Positions 8,054-19,350 of a stretch of DNA of 64,000 bases are shown piece after piece. Source of the DNA: Streptomyces sp. NBC_00285 (GTDB lineage: Bacteria; Actinomycetota; Actinomycetes; Streptomycetales; Streptomycetaceae). A model generated the notes under the pieces. The model was not told the DNA's origin. It worked only from the letters and a program-made list of their open reading frames with translations, and did no database searches. Position 1 is the stretch's first letter. Every line of letters begins with the position of its first letter. The stretch covers positions 10,106,001 through 10,170,000 of the forward strand of contig NZ_CP108055.1 in NCBI RefSeq assembly GCF_036174265.1, given 5' to 3'. The translations under genes were made by a program, and so were the position numbers.

Positions 8054-9001
8054 CTAACCGAGCTTCGGGCGTCGGGTACCCGTCAGCCCGCAGCTCGCCA
8101 GGTGCTCACGGGTGCTGATCGCGATGGGCAGCGGCACCTCGGGCGCACACGGATACAGGTCCTGCTCGACGATCACGAACAACTCAGCGTCCAGCTTGGC
8201 CAGTTCGGCCACCACGTCGGCCGGGTTCGGCACCCCCGCGGGTGGTGAGACACACACCCCGCGCTTGACGGCTTCCCCGAAGCCCAGGTTTTCTGCGGCG
8301 ACCTGGGCGAGGATCTCGGGGTCCATCTGCTTGATGTGGACGTAGCCGACGCGCTCGCCGAACCGGCGGATCAGGTCCAGGTTGTCGCCGCCGCCGTAGG
8401 CCACGTGCCCGGTGTCCAGACACAGGTTGGTGTAGCGGGCGTCGGACTCGTTCAGCAGCCGCTCGATCTGCGGCTGGGTCTGGATGTGGCTGTCGGCGTG
8501 AGGATGGACGACCAGGCGTATGTCGTAGTCGTCCAGGAGGAGCCTGCCGAGCCGGTCGGCGTTCTTGCCGAAGCCCGCCCACTGCTCGGCGGTCAACTCA
8601 GGGGTCTCGGTGAACGCGCCGGTCTTCTCGTCCCGGTACATGGGCGGGATCAGGACCAGATGGTGCGCGCCGGCCGCGGCGGTCAGGGCGGCCACCTGAC
8701 GGACATGGGCCAGCATCTCGTCCCAGGCCTCGGGCCGGTGCAGGGCGCCGAACGCGGTGCCCCCGGAGACCTTCAGACCCCTGGCGTACAGCTCTTCCGT
8801 CAGCCGCTGCGGGTCGGTGGGCAGATAGCCGTACGGGCCGAGCTCCAGCCACTCGTATCCGCCCCGGGCGAGCTCGTCGAGGAAGCGGGTGTGCGGCACC
8901 TGGTGCTCGTCCTCGGGGAACCACACGCCCCAGGAGTCGGGCGCGGAGCCCAGGCAGAGATTGCCGACGGTGGTGCGCAGGGGGGTTGGCGCCGTTGCCA
9001 T
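8054..9001 (-). CDS. TIM-barrel isomerase/dehydratase, probable inosose dehydratase (IolE role)
   Basis: This 315-residue xylose-isomerase-like TIM barrel opens GSAPDSWGVWFPEDE and contains the metal-binding elements VVHPHADSH, CLDTGHVAYGG, YVHIKQMD and a late FVIVEQD. The APDSWGV opening is shared with inosose dehydratase/IolE-type proteins. The pathway needs an IolE to dehydrate 2-keto-myo-inositol, and this is the only suitable candidate besides the IolH-like protein, so the role is assigned partly by elimination. ATG start at 9001. It lies 24 bases after mmsA and 8 bases before the porter gene. Confidence 0.8.
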   Translation of the reverse strand: MATAPTPLRTTVGNLCLGSAPDSWGVWFPEDEHQVPHTRFLDELARGGYEWLELGPYGYLPTDPQRLTEELYARGLKVSGGTAFGALHRPEAWDEMLAHVRQVAALTAAAGAHHLVLIPPMYRDEKTGAFTETPELTAEQWAGFGKNADRLGRLLLDDYDIRLVVHPHADSHIQTQPQIERLLNESDARYTNLCLDTGHVAYGGGDNLDLIRRFGERVGYVHIKQMDPEILAQVAAENLGFGEAVKRGVCVSPPAGVPNPADVVAELAKLDAELFVIVEQDLYPCAPEVPLPIAISTREHLASCGLTGTRRPKLG

Positions 9002-9025
9002 GGTGTGTCCTTCGGGGAGGGGGAC

Positions 9026-10522
<1,497 letters not shown>

Positions 10523-10535
10523 GGGAGCGGGGTCC

Positions 10536-12419
10536 TTAGAGGTAGTGGCGCTGTGCCTGCTTGTGGGCGGCGTAGGTGTCGTAGGCGGCCTGTGTGCTGT
10601 CGAGTGCGGAGACCTCGCTGACCGGTACGTCCCACCAGCCGTGGGCGGGCGGGTTGGGGCCGTACAGGTCGGTCTCGACGTGGACGACGGTGGTGCGGGT
10701 GGCCGCCTTCGCCTTCTCCATGGCCGAGCGGAACTCCTCGACGCTGGTGGCGTGCAGGACGTCCGCGCCGAGGCTGGACGCGTTGGCGGCGAGGTCGACG
10801 GGGAGCGCCTCGCCGTCGAGAAGGCCGGAATCGTCGTTGCGGAAGCGGTACTTGGTGCCGAACCGCTGCGAGCCGAGAGATTCTGACAGTGAGCCGATGG
10901 AGGCGAAGCCGTGGTTCTGTACGAGGACGACGATGACCTTCAGCCCCTCGGAGACCATGGTCACGATCTCCTGGGCCATCATCAGGTATGAGCCGTCACC
11001 GACCAGGACGACGACCTCACGCGACGGGTCGGCCATTTTGGCGCCGACGCCGGCCGCGACCTCGTAGCCCATGCAGGAGTAGGCGTACTCGACGTGGTAG
11101 GCCTTGGGGTCACGGGCCCGCCACAGTTGCTGCAGGTCACCCGGCATGGAACCGGCCGCGTTGATGACGACTGCGCGGTCGTCCAGGACGTCGTTGAGCG
11201 CGCCCAGGATCTGTGTCTGGGCGGGCAGCCCGCCGGTGTTGCGGTCCGGGGCGAAGCAGGTCTCTTCGATCTGCCGGCTGCGGGCGATGAGTTCACGCGT
11301 GCGCGTCCGGTACTCCGGAGCCACCTCCCAGCCCTCCAGCGCGTCGGAGAGGGCTTCGATGCCGAGCCGGGCGTCGGCCACCAGTGGCTCCGCCGAGTGC
11401 TTGACGGCGTCCAGGCGGGCGACGTTGAGGTTGACGAAAGTGACGTCGGGGTCACCGAAGACGGTGTGGCTGGCCGTGGTGAAGTCGGAGTACCGGGTCC
11501 CGATACCGAGGACGACATCGGCTTCACGAGCCAGCTCGTTGGCCGCGTAGGAGCCGGTGGAGCCGATGCCGCCCACCGCGCAGGGGTGGTCCCAGGGCAC
11601 CGCGCCCTTGCCCGCGTGCGTGTCGGCGACCGGGATGCCGGTGGCGTCGGCGAACGCGCGCAGTGCGCTCTCCGCACCCGAGTACACGGTGCCGCCACCG
11701 GCCACGATCAGCGGCTTCCTGGCGTTCTTGAGCAGGGCTGCGGCCCGTGCGACGGCGGCTGCCTCCGGCACCGGGCGGCAGACATGCCACACCCGGCGCC
11801 GGAAGAAGGAGAGGGGCCAGTCGTGTGCTTCGGCCTGCACGTCCTGCGGCAGTGCCAGGGTGACGGCCCCGGTCTCCACCGGATCGGTCAGCACCCGCAT
11901 GGCCGCCAGCGCGGCCGGGATCAGCTGCTCGGGCCGCTGTATCCGGTCGAAGTACTTCGATACGGCGCGGAAGGCGTCGTTGACCGTGACGTCGCCGCCT
12001 CGGGTGTCCTCCAGCTGCTGGAGCACCGGGTCGGCGGCCCGGGTGGCGAACATGTCCGAAGGCAGCAGCAGCACCGGGATGCGGTTGGTGGTGGCCAGTG
12101 CCGCGCCCGTGATCATGTTCGTGGAGCCGGGGCCGGTGGAGGTCGTGCAGGCGAAGGTCGCCAGCCGGTCACGCATCTTCGCGTAGGCCACCGAGGCGTG
12201 CACCATGCCCTGCTCGTTGCGGGCGAGGTAGTACGGCAGATCCGCCTCGCGGGTGACGGCGGCCTGGAGGAGGGCCTGGCCGATTCCGGCCACGTTGCCG
12301 TGCCCGAAGATGCCCCACACCCCGGGGATCAGGCGCTGTTCCTGGCCGTCCCGCTCGCTGTACTGGTTGGCGAGGAAGCGCACCAGGGCCTGCGCGGTGG
12401 TCAGTCGTACGGTGTTCAT
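10536..12419 (-). CDS. iolD: 3D-(3,5/4)-trihydroxycyclohexane-1,2-dione hydrolase
   Basis: The 627-residue thiamine-diphosphate enzyme has three domains in the usual order. An N-terminal pyrimidine-binding domain contains IFGHGNVAGIGQALLQ, a central domain contains VAGGGTVYSGA, and a C-terminal pyrophosphate-binding domain carries the GDGSYLMMAQEI..NHGF motif that binds the cofactor metal. IolD opens the ring of the cyclic dione to give 5-deoxy-glucuronate. The ATG overlaps the iolB stop by 4 bases (ATGA), which suggests translational coupling. Length agrees with known IolD proteins. Confidence 0.95.
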   Translation of the reverse strand: MNTVRLTTAQALVRFLANQYSERDGQEQRLIPGVWGIFGHGNVAGIGQALLQAAVTREADLPYYLARNEQGMVHASVAYAKMRDRLATFACTTSTGPGSTNMITGAALATTNRIPVLLLPSDMFATRAADPVLQQLEDTRGGDVTVNDAFRAVSKYFDRIQRPEQLIPAALAAMRVLTDPVETGAVTLALPQDVQAEAHDWPLSFFRRRVWHVCRPVPEAAAVARAAALLKNARKPLIVAGGGTVYSGAESALRAFADATGIPVADTHAGKGAVPWDHPCAVGGIGSTGSYAANELAREADVVLGIGTRYSDFTTASHTVFGDPDVTFVNLNVARLDAVKHSAEPLVADARLGIEALSDALEGWEVAPEYRTRTRELIARSRQIEETCFAPDRNTGGLPAQTQILGALNDVLDDRAVVINAAGSMPGDLQQLWRARDPKAYHVEYAYSCMGYEVAAGVGAKMADPSREVVVLVGDGSYLMMAQEIVTMVSEGLKVIVVLVQNHGFASIGSLSESLGSQRFGTKYRFRNDDSGLLDGEALPVDLAANASSLGADVLHATSVEEFRSAMEKAKAATRTTVVHVETDLYGPNPPAHGWWDVPVSEVSALDSTQAAYDTYAAHKQAQRHYL

Positions 12420-13291
12420 CGGTTCTCTCCGAAGGGCAGGCGGTCGTCGACGTCCTGCGTGTCCCAGGTGGCGCGCACCCAGCCGTGGGCGGGGTCGTCG
12501 CAGATCAGCCAGGCCCGGTCCAGTCCAGGCCCCGCCATGACGTTGAGGTAGTAGAGGTCATGGCCCGGCGCGGCGATCGAGGGGCCGTGCCAGCCGTGCG
12601 GGATCAGCACGGTGTCGCCGGAGCGGATCTCGGCGAGTACGTCCATGGGCCGTTCGGGCGTGCCGTAGACCCGCTGGTAGCCGAAGCCGTTCTCGCCGCC
12701 GGAGATCTCGAAGTAGTAGATCTCCTCCAGCTCCGACTCCTCACCGGGCCGGGCCTCGTCGTGCTTGTGCGGCGGGTAGGAGGACCAGTTGCCGCCGGGG
12801 GTGAGCACCTCGCACACCAGCAGCTGCTCGGCGTCGAAGGTCCCGGGCAGGCAGTAGTTGTTGACCTGCCGGGAGCAGGCGCCGGCACCGCGCAGTTCGA
12901 CGGGGACGTCCTCCTTGCGCCCGTACCGAGCCGAGTGACCTCCCTGCTCGGTACGGGCGCAGGGCAGCGCGAACGACCCTCCCGTCACGCTGCTGATCAG
13001 GGCCTCCGACGCGCGGGGAAGATAGGCGAAGTCGGTGACTGAGGCGAACACGTCTGCCCGACCGGCGAGTTCGAAGGTCGTGCCGCCCGTGGTGACGGTG
13101 CAGGAGCCCGTCAGAGGCAGGACCAGGAACTCGCTCTCCCCGGTGGGCAGAACGTGCTCGCCGCCCGGATCCAGGGTCAGGACCTTGAGTCCGGAGTATC
13201 CCCAGCCCGCTGACTCCGGCGTGACCAGGAGGTCGTAGGGCCCGTCGGCCGAAGTCCCCTTCGGCAGGTGGTACTTGCCGGTGTCGCTCAC
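12416..13291 (-). CDS. iolB: 5-deoxy-glucuronate isomerase
   Basis: The 291-residue bicupin protein of the KduI/IolB family converts 5-deoxy-glucuronate to 2-deoxy-5-keto-gluconate. It shows the metal-binding SYPPHKHDEA stretch followed by the acidic ELEEIYYFE strand typical of IolB, and a C-terminal HGWHGPS motif. It starts at GTG and overlaps the preceding aldolase-like gene by 4 bases (GTGA) and iolD by 4 bases. Confidence in function is high from both sequence and context. Confidence 0.95.
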   Translation of the reverse strand: MSDTGKYHLPKGTSADGPYDLLVTPESAGWGYSGLKVLTLDPGGEHVLPTGESEFLVLPLTGSCTVTTGGTTFELAGRADVFASVTDFAYLPRASEALISSVTGGSFALPCARTEQGGHSARYGRKEDVPVELRGAGACSRQVNNYCLPGTFDAEQLLVCEVLTPGGNWSSYPPHKHDEARPGEESELEEIYYFEISGGENGFGYQRVYGTPERPMDVLAEIRSGDTVLIPHGWHGPSIAAPGHDLYYLNVMAGPGLDRAWLICDDPAHGWVRATWDTQDVDDRLPFGENR

Positions 13292-14157
13292 AGCAGGCTC
13301 ACCGCCCGGTCCACGGCACCGGCGACATCGCCGTTCGAGGGGTAGAGCAGGGAACGGCCGACGACCAGGCCCTGCGCGGTGGGTTGCTTCAGTGCCTTGC
13401 CCCAGGAGGCGAAGGCCGCGTCGGCGTCCTTGACCTCACCGCCGAGCAGCAGCGCCGGGAGAGTGGAGGAGGCGAGGACCCGCTCCATGTCGTCCACGAC
13501 CGGCAGCTTCAGCCAGGTGTAGGCGGTGCGGCGGCCGAGTCCCGAAGTGATGGTGACCGACTTGACGACGGCGTCGGTGGACAGGTCGTTGCGGATCCTG
13601 CCGTTCTCCCAGACCGAGATGAACGGCTCGACCATCGCGATGAGTTGACGGTCGTTGAGTTCGTCGACCGCGCGGGCGGTGTTCTCGAGCACGGACGGGG
13701 TGATGGGGTCCTGCAGGGCGATGCGGGTGAGCATCTTGCCGCCGTCGAAGCCCATCGCGGCGATGGTGGCGGCGTCGTAGCCGGTGAAGCGGTCGTCGAT
13801 CTCGAAGACGGAGCCGGCGAGGCCGGCGCGGTTCATGGAGCCGAAGACACTCTTGCCGTCGAGGACGCCCAGCAGGAGCAGGTCTTCGAGGATGTCGGCG
13901 GTGGCGAGTACGCCGGTCACACCGGGGCGGTCCAGCGCGATGCACAGGCGGTCGAGAAGGCGGGAGCGGTCGGCCATGGCGGACGGGTCGGCGCCGACGC
14001 GGTTGGCGCCCCGCGCCGGGTGGTCGGCGGCGACGATCATGGCCCTGCCGTGCTCGCCCAGCAGTGCGGTGGCCTTGACACGTCGCGTGGCGGCGGCTGC
14101 GATGGCGCCGGGTTCGTTGACCCGGGCGGCCACGATCCGGCTGAGGTGGTCGGGCAT
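13288..14157 (-). CDS. Aldolase-like (beta/alpha)8 protein of the inositol cluster (Cgl0159 type)
   Basis: The 289-residue protein contains MIVAADHPARGANRVG, GKMLTRIALQDP, MVEPFISVWENGR, KLPVVDDMERVL and a late GLVVGRSLLYP. These are the strand ends of a class I aldolase-like barrel. Homologues sit in corynebacterial and streptomycete inositol clusters, where no classical IolJ aldolase gene is present. That makes it a good candidate for cleaving 2-deoxy-5-keto-gluconate-6-phosphate to dihydroxyacetone phosphate and malonate semialdehyde; this assignment is inference. ATG at 14157, 7 bases after the iolC stop. The frame stays open further upstream, but that part overlaps iolC. Confidence 0.85.
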   Translation of the reverse strand: MPDHLSRIVAARVNEPGAIAAAATRRVKATALLGEHGRAMIVAADHPARGANRVGADPSAMADRSRLLDRLCIALDRPGVTGVLATADILEDLLLLGVLDGKSVFGSMNRAGLAGSVFEIDDRFTGYDAATIAAMGFDGGKMLTRIALQDPITPSVLENTARAVDELNDRQLIAMVEPFISVWENGRIRNDLSTDAVVKSVTITSGLGRRTAYTWLKLPVVDDMERVLASSTLPALLLGGEVKDADAAFASWGKALKQPTAQGLVVGRSLLYPSNGDVAGAVDRAVSLL

Positions 14158-14164
14158 CTGGTCG

Positions 14165-15145
14165 TCAGGCCTTTCGTTCCGTGAGGGCTTCGGCGGGGCC
14201 GGCAGATGCCTCGCGGAGCGTGGCGTCGACCTCGGTCTGGGTGGGCATGGCGTCGGAGCAGGACAGCCGGGACGCGACGATGGCGCCGGCGGCGTTGGCG
14301 AAGGCGACCGTGCGGTGGGTGTCCCAGCCGGACAGCAGTCCGTGGCAGAGAGCCCCGCCGAAGGCGTCGCCGGCACCCAGTCCGTTGACCACGTCCACCG
14401 GGACGGGCGGGATCTCAGTCCTGGAGCCGTCCCGGTCCATGGCCAGGACGCCCTTCGGGCCCTGCTTCACCACGGCCAGCTCCACACCCGCCGCCAGCAG
14501 TGCCTTCGCGGCCGCGTACGGCTCCCGCTCACCGGTGGCGACCTCGCACTCGTCGAGATTCCCGACCGCCACCGTCGTATGGCGCAGCGCTTCTTGGTAG
14601 TACGACCGCGCGGCGGCCGGATCGGCCCAGAACATGGGCCGCCAGTCCAGGTCGAACACCGTCGCCCCCGACGCGGCCCGGTGCGCCAGCGCGGCGAGCG
14701 TGGCCGACCGGCTCGGCTCCTCGCTCAGCCCGGTCCCCGTCACCCAGAACACCGTCGCGTCCCGTACCGCGTCGAGGTCCAGTTCGTCGGCCCGGACATC
14801 CAGGTCCGGGGCCTTCGGCAGCCGGTAGAAGTAGAGCGGGAAGTCGTCCGGCGGGAAGATCTCGCAGAAGGTCACCGGTGTCGGCGCGATGTCCGACGTC
14901 CCGACGAACCGGGCGTCCACGCCGTAGCCGTTCAGCGCCTGTCGCACGAAGTCCCCGAACGGATCCTGCCCGGTCTTCGTGATCACGGCCGCCGTCCGCC
15001 CGTACCGCGCCGCCGCCACGGCCACATTCGTCGGGCTGCCGCCGAGGTACTTGCCGAACGAGGTGACCTCGGCGAGCCCCACACCGGTCTGGAGCGGATA
15101 CACGTCCACCCCCACCCGGCCCATGGTCAGCACTTCGAACGGCAT
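14165..15145 (-). CDS. iolC: 5-dehydro-2-deoxygluconokinase
   Basis: The 326-residue PfkB-family kinase has an N-terminal GRVGVDVYPLQ, the family glycine pair in GKYLGGSPTNVAVAAAR, and the catalytic GAGDAFGGALCHGLL near 250-264, with the general-base aspartate in GAGD. NLDECEVATGE marks the substrate lid region. IolC phosphorylates 2-deoxy-5-keto-gluconate. It is the first gene of the nine-gene inositol operon and faces the LacI-type regulator across a 193-base promoter region. ATG at 15145, with a weak Shine-Dalgarno-like GAAGGGAAAC upstream. Confidence 0.95.
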   Translation of the reverse strand: MPFEVLTMGRVGVDVYPLQTGVGLAEVTSFGKYLGGSPTNVAVAAARYGRTAAVITKTGQDPFGDFVRQALNGYGVDARFVGTSDIAPTPVTFCEIFPPDDFPLYFYRLPKAPDLDVRADELDLDAVRDATVFWVTGTGLSEEPSRSATLAALAHRAASGATVFDLDWRPMFWADPAAARSYYQEALRHTTVAVGNLDECEVATGEREPYAAAKALLAAGVELAVVKQGPKGVLAMDRDGSRTEIPPVPVDVVNGLGAGDAFGGALCHGLLSGWDTHRTVAFANAAGAIVASRLSCSDAMPTQTEVDATLREASAGPAEALTERKA

Positions 15146-15338
15146 GACGCTTGTTTCCCTTCGCTCCGGAGACTCCGGGGAGCTGCGACAGGATGTCGCA
15201 GAAGAACCTCTGTCGCGCTCTACTAGCGCGCTCTAGTGCTAGTACGATGACCCCAGTCCAAATGTCATGTCAATAGCCTGTTGCCGTAGGATTTCGAGAT
15301 CACGGCCATGGTGGGCGGCATCGGAGGGTGGGTTCACG
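15146..15338. promoter_or_regulatory. Divergent iolC / lacI promoter region with operator
   Basis: The region between iolC and the LacI-type gene contains a near-palindrome ACTAGCGCGCTCTAGT at 15222-15237 (one mismatched pair), with another CTAG half-site overlapping at 15240-15243. The same core recurs as an exact palindrome at 21588-21603 in front of the ABC transporter operon. A central CG in an interrupted inverted repeat is the normal form of a LacI-family operator. A weaker GCGACAGGATGTCGC inverted repeat lies at 15185-15199. Confidence 0.65.
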
Positions 15339-16364
15339 GTGGATGCATCGGGCAGGCAGCGGCCCACGATGGCGGACGTCGCCAAGAAGGCGGGTGTCTC
15401 GCGGGCGCTTGTCTCGATCGTGTTCCGCAACCAGCCGGGCGCGAGCGAGGAGACCAGGCAGCGGGTACTGCGCGTCGCCGACGAGATCGGCTACCGGCCC
15501 GACAGCGCGGCCCGACTACTGGCCCGGGGTCGCAGCCGCACGCTCGGCGTGATGTTCACCGTCCAACAGCCCTTCCACACCAATCTCATCGAGGGCATCT
15601 ACCCCGAGGCCGAGCGACTCGGCTACGAGGTGCTGCTCTCCGGCGCCACCCAGAGCCGCAGCGAGGAGAAGGCCGTGGAGGCGCTGCTCAGTCACCGCTG
15701 CGAGGCGGTGATCCTGCTCGGCTCCTTCGCCGAGCCCGCTTTCCTCGACGAGATCGGACGCCGCACGGTCGCCGTCTCCGTCAGCCGCCGCGTCGCGCAC
15801 GCCCACGTGGACTTCGTGCACTCCGCCGAGGGCAAGGGCGTACGGCAGGCCATGGACCACCTGGTCGAGCTGGGGCATCGCACGATCGTGCACATCGACG
15901 GCGGCCGTGGTCCGGGCTCGGCCGAGCGCCGTCGCGCCTACCGGGCCGCGATGCGCCGACACGGACTGCAGGCCGAGGAACGGATCATCCCCGGTGAGCA
16001 CACGGAACAGTCCGGCATCGAGACCGGTCGCCTTCTGGTGGCGGAGCGCGACGAGGGGCGGGTACTTCCCACCGCGGTCCTGGCGGGCAACGACCGCAAC
16101 GCGATGGGTCTGTTGATCTCCCTCACCCGGGCGGGCATCGAGGTTCCGCGCGATCTGTCCGTGGTCGGTTACGACGACAGCCATCTCTCCCATCTCATGC
16201 CGATCGGCCTGACCACCGTGCGTCAGGACGCGGGGCTCATGGCCGAGTACGCGGTACGTTTCGCGGTGGAACGCCTGGAGGGACCCCAGCGGGAGCTGCA
16301 GGAGGCGGTGGTGGAGCCGAAGCTCGTGGTCCGGGGGACCAGCGCACCACCGCCGGCGGACTGA
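15339..16364 (+). CDS. LacI-family regulator of inositol utilisation
   Basis: The 341-residue protein has an N-terminal LacI helix-turn-helix at about 11-30 (MADVAKKAGVSRALVSIVFR) with hinge RLLARGRSRTLGV. A periplasmic-binding-protein-like effector domain ends with VVGYDDSHLSHLMPIGLTTVRQD. The GTG at 15339 has GGAGGG 9 bases upstream and gives the usual short arm before the HTH. It diverges from iolC, and its operator-like palindrome occurs at both inositol promoters, so repression of both operons relieved by an inositol-derived ligand is expected. Its stop lies 7 bases from the convergent gene at 16372. Confidence 0.9.
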   Translation: MDASGRQRPTMADVAKKAGVSRALVSIVFRNQPGASEETRQRVLRVADEIGYRPDSAARLLARGRSRTLGVMFTVQQPFHTNLIEGIYPEAERLGYEVLLSGATQSRSEEKAVEALLSHRCEAVILLGSFAEPAFLDEIGRRTVAVSVSRRVAHAHVDFVHSAEGKGVRQAMDHLVELGHRTIVHIDGGRGPGSAERRRAYRAAMRRHGLQAEERIIPGEHTEQSGIETGRLLVAERDEGRVLPTAVLAGNDRNAMGLLISLTRAGIEVPRDLSVVGYDDSHLSHLMPIGLTTVRQDAGLMAEYAVRFAVERLEGPQRELQEAVVEPKLVVRGTSAPPPAD

Positions 16365-16371
16365 GGGGGCG

Positions 16372-17442
16372 TCAGGCGGCGTCGAGCGGCACTCCTGCCC
16401 CGCGCTCCCGCTCTTCCGGGAAGATGATGCCGCCCTGCCGCCGGATGTCGTCCATCACCTTCAACGTGGTCACGGAGTCGCCCAACGGGCGCAGCGGTGA
16501 CTGGAGTTGGCTTCCGGCGATGCGGCGCGCCACCTCCGCGGCCTCGAAGTGCAGCGCGTCATGGGCGGTGTGCGGTTCGGTGTACGTCATCCGCGTGCCG
16601 CTTCCGGCGAGCGTGAGGACGATGTCGCCGGGCTGGTGGAACGGGCCCGGCAGATGCAGCGTGCCGTGGGTGCCGGCGATCGTGGCCGTGGTGGGCGTGT
16701 CACTGAAGAGGGTGGTGTGGATGATGCCCTGAGCGCCGTCGGCGCCCCGGAGGAGGGCGGAGGTCTGGCCGTTGACGCCCGCCGGGTGTGGCTGGGCGGA
16801 GGCCAGCACTTCCACGGGTGTGCCGAGGACCGAGACGGCGAAGGCGACGGGATACGTGCCCAGATCGAGGAGGGGGCCTCCCGCCAGGTCGGGTCGGAGG
16901 ATGCGGTGCCCGGCGGCGAAGTGTTCGCCGTGGTCGGCCAGCACTGTGCGGATACCGCCGAGGGCGCCGGAGTCCAGGATCTGCCGGACGACGTCGAACC
17001 GGGGAAGGAAGAAGCTCCACAGGGCCTCGGCGCAGAACAGGCCGCGTTCCTTGGCGAGTTGAGCGATCTCGGTGGCCTGGACGGCGTTCAGGCCGAGCGG
17101 TTTCTCCACCAGTGTGTGCTTGCCGCCTTCGAGGGCGATCCGGGCGCACGCCAGGTGGGCGGTGTGTTCGGTGGCGACGTACACGACGTCGACGTCTGCC
17201 GCCGCGGCCAACTCCTCGTAGGAGCCGTAGGGGTGGGGGATGGAGTGGCGGTCCGCGAACTCCCGGGCGCGGGTGACGTCGCGGGATGCGACGGCCGTGA
17301 AGCGCTGCCGGGTGTTGCGCTGTACGGAACGCACGAAGTGTTCGGCGATCCAGCCGGTACCGAGCACGCCCCACCGTAGTACGGGAGCATCTCCTGGGTC
17401 CGGGGTGCGCGGAGCCGGCAGGACGCTGGGGAAGACGGGCAT
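16372..17442 (-). CDS. Gfo/Idh/MocA-family oxidoreductase (trans-dihydrodiol dehydrogenase-like)
   Basis: The 356-residue NAD(P)-binding protein has WGVLGTGWIAEHF near residue 25 (GxGxxG), the EKPLGLNAVQA motif, and GGPLLDLGTYPVAFAVSVLG in the C-terminal domain. The latter two are typical of the DHDH-like/deoxyfluoro-glucose dehydrogenase branch rather than of inositol dehydrogenase proper. It is the last gene of the ABC transporter operon, 2 bases after the preceding dehydrogenase. It may oxidise inositol stereoisomers or an alternative cyclitol or sugar; the substrate is unknown. Confidence 0.85.
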   Translation of the reverse strand: MPVFPSVLPAPRTPDPGDAPVLRWGVLGTGWIAEHFVRSVQRNTRQRFTAVASRDVTRAREFADRHSIPHPYGSYEELAAAADVDVVYVATEHTAHLACARIALEGGKHTLVEKPLGLNAVQATEIAQLAKERGLFCAEALWSFFLPRFDVVRQILDSGALGGIRTVLADHGEHFAAGHRILRPDLAGGPLLDLGTYPVAFAVSVLGTPVEVLASAQPHPAGVNGQTSALLRGADGAQGIIHTTLFSDTPTTATIAGTHGTLHLPGPFHQPGDIVLTLAGSGTRMTYTEPHTAHDALHFEAAEVARRIAGSQLQSPLRPLGDSVTTLKVMDDIRRQGGIIFPEERERGAGVPLDAA

Positions 17443-17444
17443 GT

Positions 17445-18443
17445 TCAGACCTCCGGGACCTGGACGGTGACGGTCCGGCCCCCGTTCTTCATGGACGTGA
17501 TGACGGCCTCGGCCACCGCGTTCGCCTGCAGACCGTCGTGCGCCGTGGCCAGAGGCGGCGGGCTGCCGGCGGCCACGGCATCGATCCAGACCTGGAGTTC
17601 GAGGCGGTAGGCGTCGGCGAACCTGGGCCGCCAGTCGGCCGGGTAGCCCAGCGAACGGGACCGGGCCGAGTCGGCGACCAGTCGGGCAGGGTTGGTCAGG
17701 GCCAACGTGCCGTGCTCGCCCACGACTTCACAGCGGACGTCGTAGCCGTACTCGGCGTTGAGGAACACCTCTACGGTCGTCAGCGCACCGTTGGCGGTGC
17801 GCAGCAGCATCAGGTGCGGGTCGCGTAGCCCGGTCGATGCGCAAGCGGAGCGGGGGGCATGCCAACTTACGTCCACGACCGGGGAGTTGAGCAGCCACGG
17901 CACGGTGTCGAACTCGTGGATCGCCGACCCGGTGACGCTCGACTCGTCGGTGGCTCCGGGCGCGGAGGAGACCCCTCGACTGACACAGTGCAGCAGCAGC
18001 GGCGCCCCGCAGACCCCTGCGGCCAGCGCCTCCCGCAGCTCCACGAAGGCCGGGTCGAAACGACGCATGAACCCCAGCGAGATCAGCGGTCGGCCTGCTC
18101 GTCGTTCCTCGTGCACGACACGGAGACATGCGTCGAGGGTGGGGGCGAGGGGCTTCTCGCACAGAACGGGTTTTCCCGCCCGTACGGCCGCGACGGACAG
18201 GTCGGCGTGGGTGGAGTCGTGCGAGGCCACGACGACGGCGTCGACCGCCGGGTCGGCGATCACCGCGTACGGGTCTGCGGTGGCGCGGGCGCCCGGGAGG
18301 CCACCGGCGACGCCGGTGGCCCGTCCCTCGTCGAGGTCGGCGACCATGGTGACCATGGCGCCGCAGACATCTCGGTGCAGGGTCTTCGCGTGATCGGCGC
18401 CCATGTTGCCGGCGCCGATCACTCCGATCCGCAGGGTGGTCAT
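17445..18443 (-). CDS. Gfo/Idh/MocA-family oxidoreductase, inositol dehydrogenase-like
   Basis: The 332-residue protein starts [23 protein letters not shown], with [14 protein letters not shown] near residue 95, [16 protein letters not shown] and [11 protein letters not shown]. It resembles the iolG product of this window along its whole length, including the matching [19 protein letters not shown] block, so it is a paralogue, probably acting on another inositol isomer. Its ATG overlaps the ATPase stop by 4 bases (ATGA), which ties it to uptake by the ABC system. Confidence 0.88.
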   Translation of the reverse strand: MTTLRIGVIGAGNMGADHAKTLHRDVCGAMVTMVADLDEGRATGVAGGLPGARATADPYAVIADPAVDAVVVASHDSTHADLSVAAVRAGKPVLCEKPLAPTLDACLRVVHEERRAGRPLISLGFMRRFDPAFVELREALAAGVCGAPLLLHCVSRGVSSAPGATDESSVTGSAIHEFDTVPWLLNSPVVDVSWHAPRSACASTGLRDPHLMLLRTANGALTTVEVFLNAEYGYDVRCEVVGEHGTLALTNPARLVADSARSRSLGYPADWRPRFADAYRLELQVWIDAVAAGSPPPLATAHDGLQANAVAEAVITSMKNGGRTVTVQVPEV

Positions 18444-19345
18444 GCCTCGGCCTTGCCCGCCGAGGCCCTGAGATCCGTCTCCTCGGGGAGTTCGTCGACA
18501 TCGACGCCGCGGACCTGGGACAACTCGTGCTTGAGTGCGGCGAGTTCGGTGCCGCCGGCCATGTGGTTGGTGAGTTTTTCCAGCGTGATCTGCTCGCGGG
18601 CGGCGGAGAGTTCCATGGTTCCGAGGCGCAGGACGCTGAAGTGGTCGCCGACCATGTAGGCGTGGTGCGGGTTGTGGGTGATGAAGATGACGCCGAGGCC
18701 GCGGTCGCGGGCGGCGGCCACGTACTTGAGGACGACGCCGGACTGCTTGACGCCGAGCGCGGCGGTGGGCTCGTCGAGGATGAGGACGCGGGCGCCGAAG
18801 TAGACGGCGCGGGCGATGGCCACGCACTGGCGCTGGCCGCCGGAGAGGGTTCCGATGGGCTGGTCCAGGTCGTCCAGGACGATGCCCATCTCACGCAGTT
18901 CGTGGTCGGCGGTCTTCTTCATCGTCTCGATGTCGAGACGGCGGACGGGCCAGGGGCCCTTGGTCATCTCGGAGCCGAGGAAGAAGTTGCGCCACACCGG
19001 CATCAACGGCACGACGGCCAGGTCCTGGTAGACCGTCGCGATCCCCCTGTCCAACGCCTGGCGGGGGGTGGTGAAGTGCACCGGCTCGCCGTCGACGAGG
19101 AACTCGCCCTCGGTGTGCTGGTGCAGCCCGGAGATGATCTTGATGAGGGTGGACTTGCCGGCGCCGTTGTCACCGAGGACGCAGGTGACCTGGCCGGGGC
19201 GGACGGCGAGGTCCACACCGTGCAGGGCGCGGACGTTGCCGTAGGCCTTGCCCGCGTTGCGCAGCTGGACGAGGGGACGGTCCCCGTCCGTGGACGGCGT
19301 GTCGGTCTGGGTCGCGCCGTGGGTGCCGGGCGTGTTGTCGGTCAT
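18440..19345 (-). CDS. Sugar ABC transporter ATP-binding protein (single-domain, FrcA type)
   Basis: This 301-residue ATPase has Walker [10 protein letters not shown] at 58-66, Q-loop YQDLA near 107, signature LSGGQRQ at 167-173, Walker B LILDEP at 188-193 and the switch histidine in ITHNPHH. Only one nucleotide-binding domain is present, so it belongs to the FrcA-like half-size group rather than the double-domain RbsA type; two copies would serve the transporter. The ATG at 19345 has GGAGG 8 bases upstream. The open frame beyond it overlaps the permease gene and is not coding. Confidence 0.93.
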   Translation of the reverse strand: MTDNTPGTHGATQTDTPSTDGDRPLVQLRNAGKAYGNVRALHGVDLAVRPGQVTCVLGDNGAGKSTLIKIISGLHQHTEGEFLVDGEPVHFTTPRQALDRGIATVYQDLAVVPLMPVWRNFFLGSEMTKGPWPVRRLDIETMKKTADHELREMGIVLDDLDQPIGTLSGGQRQCVAIARAVYFGARVLILDEPTAALGVKQSGVVLKYVAAARDRGLGVIFITHNPHHAYMVGDHFSVLRLGTMELSAAREQITLEKLTNHMAGGTELAALKHELSQVRGVDVDELPEETDLRASAGKAEA

Positions 19346-19350
19346 GAAGG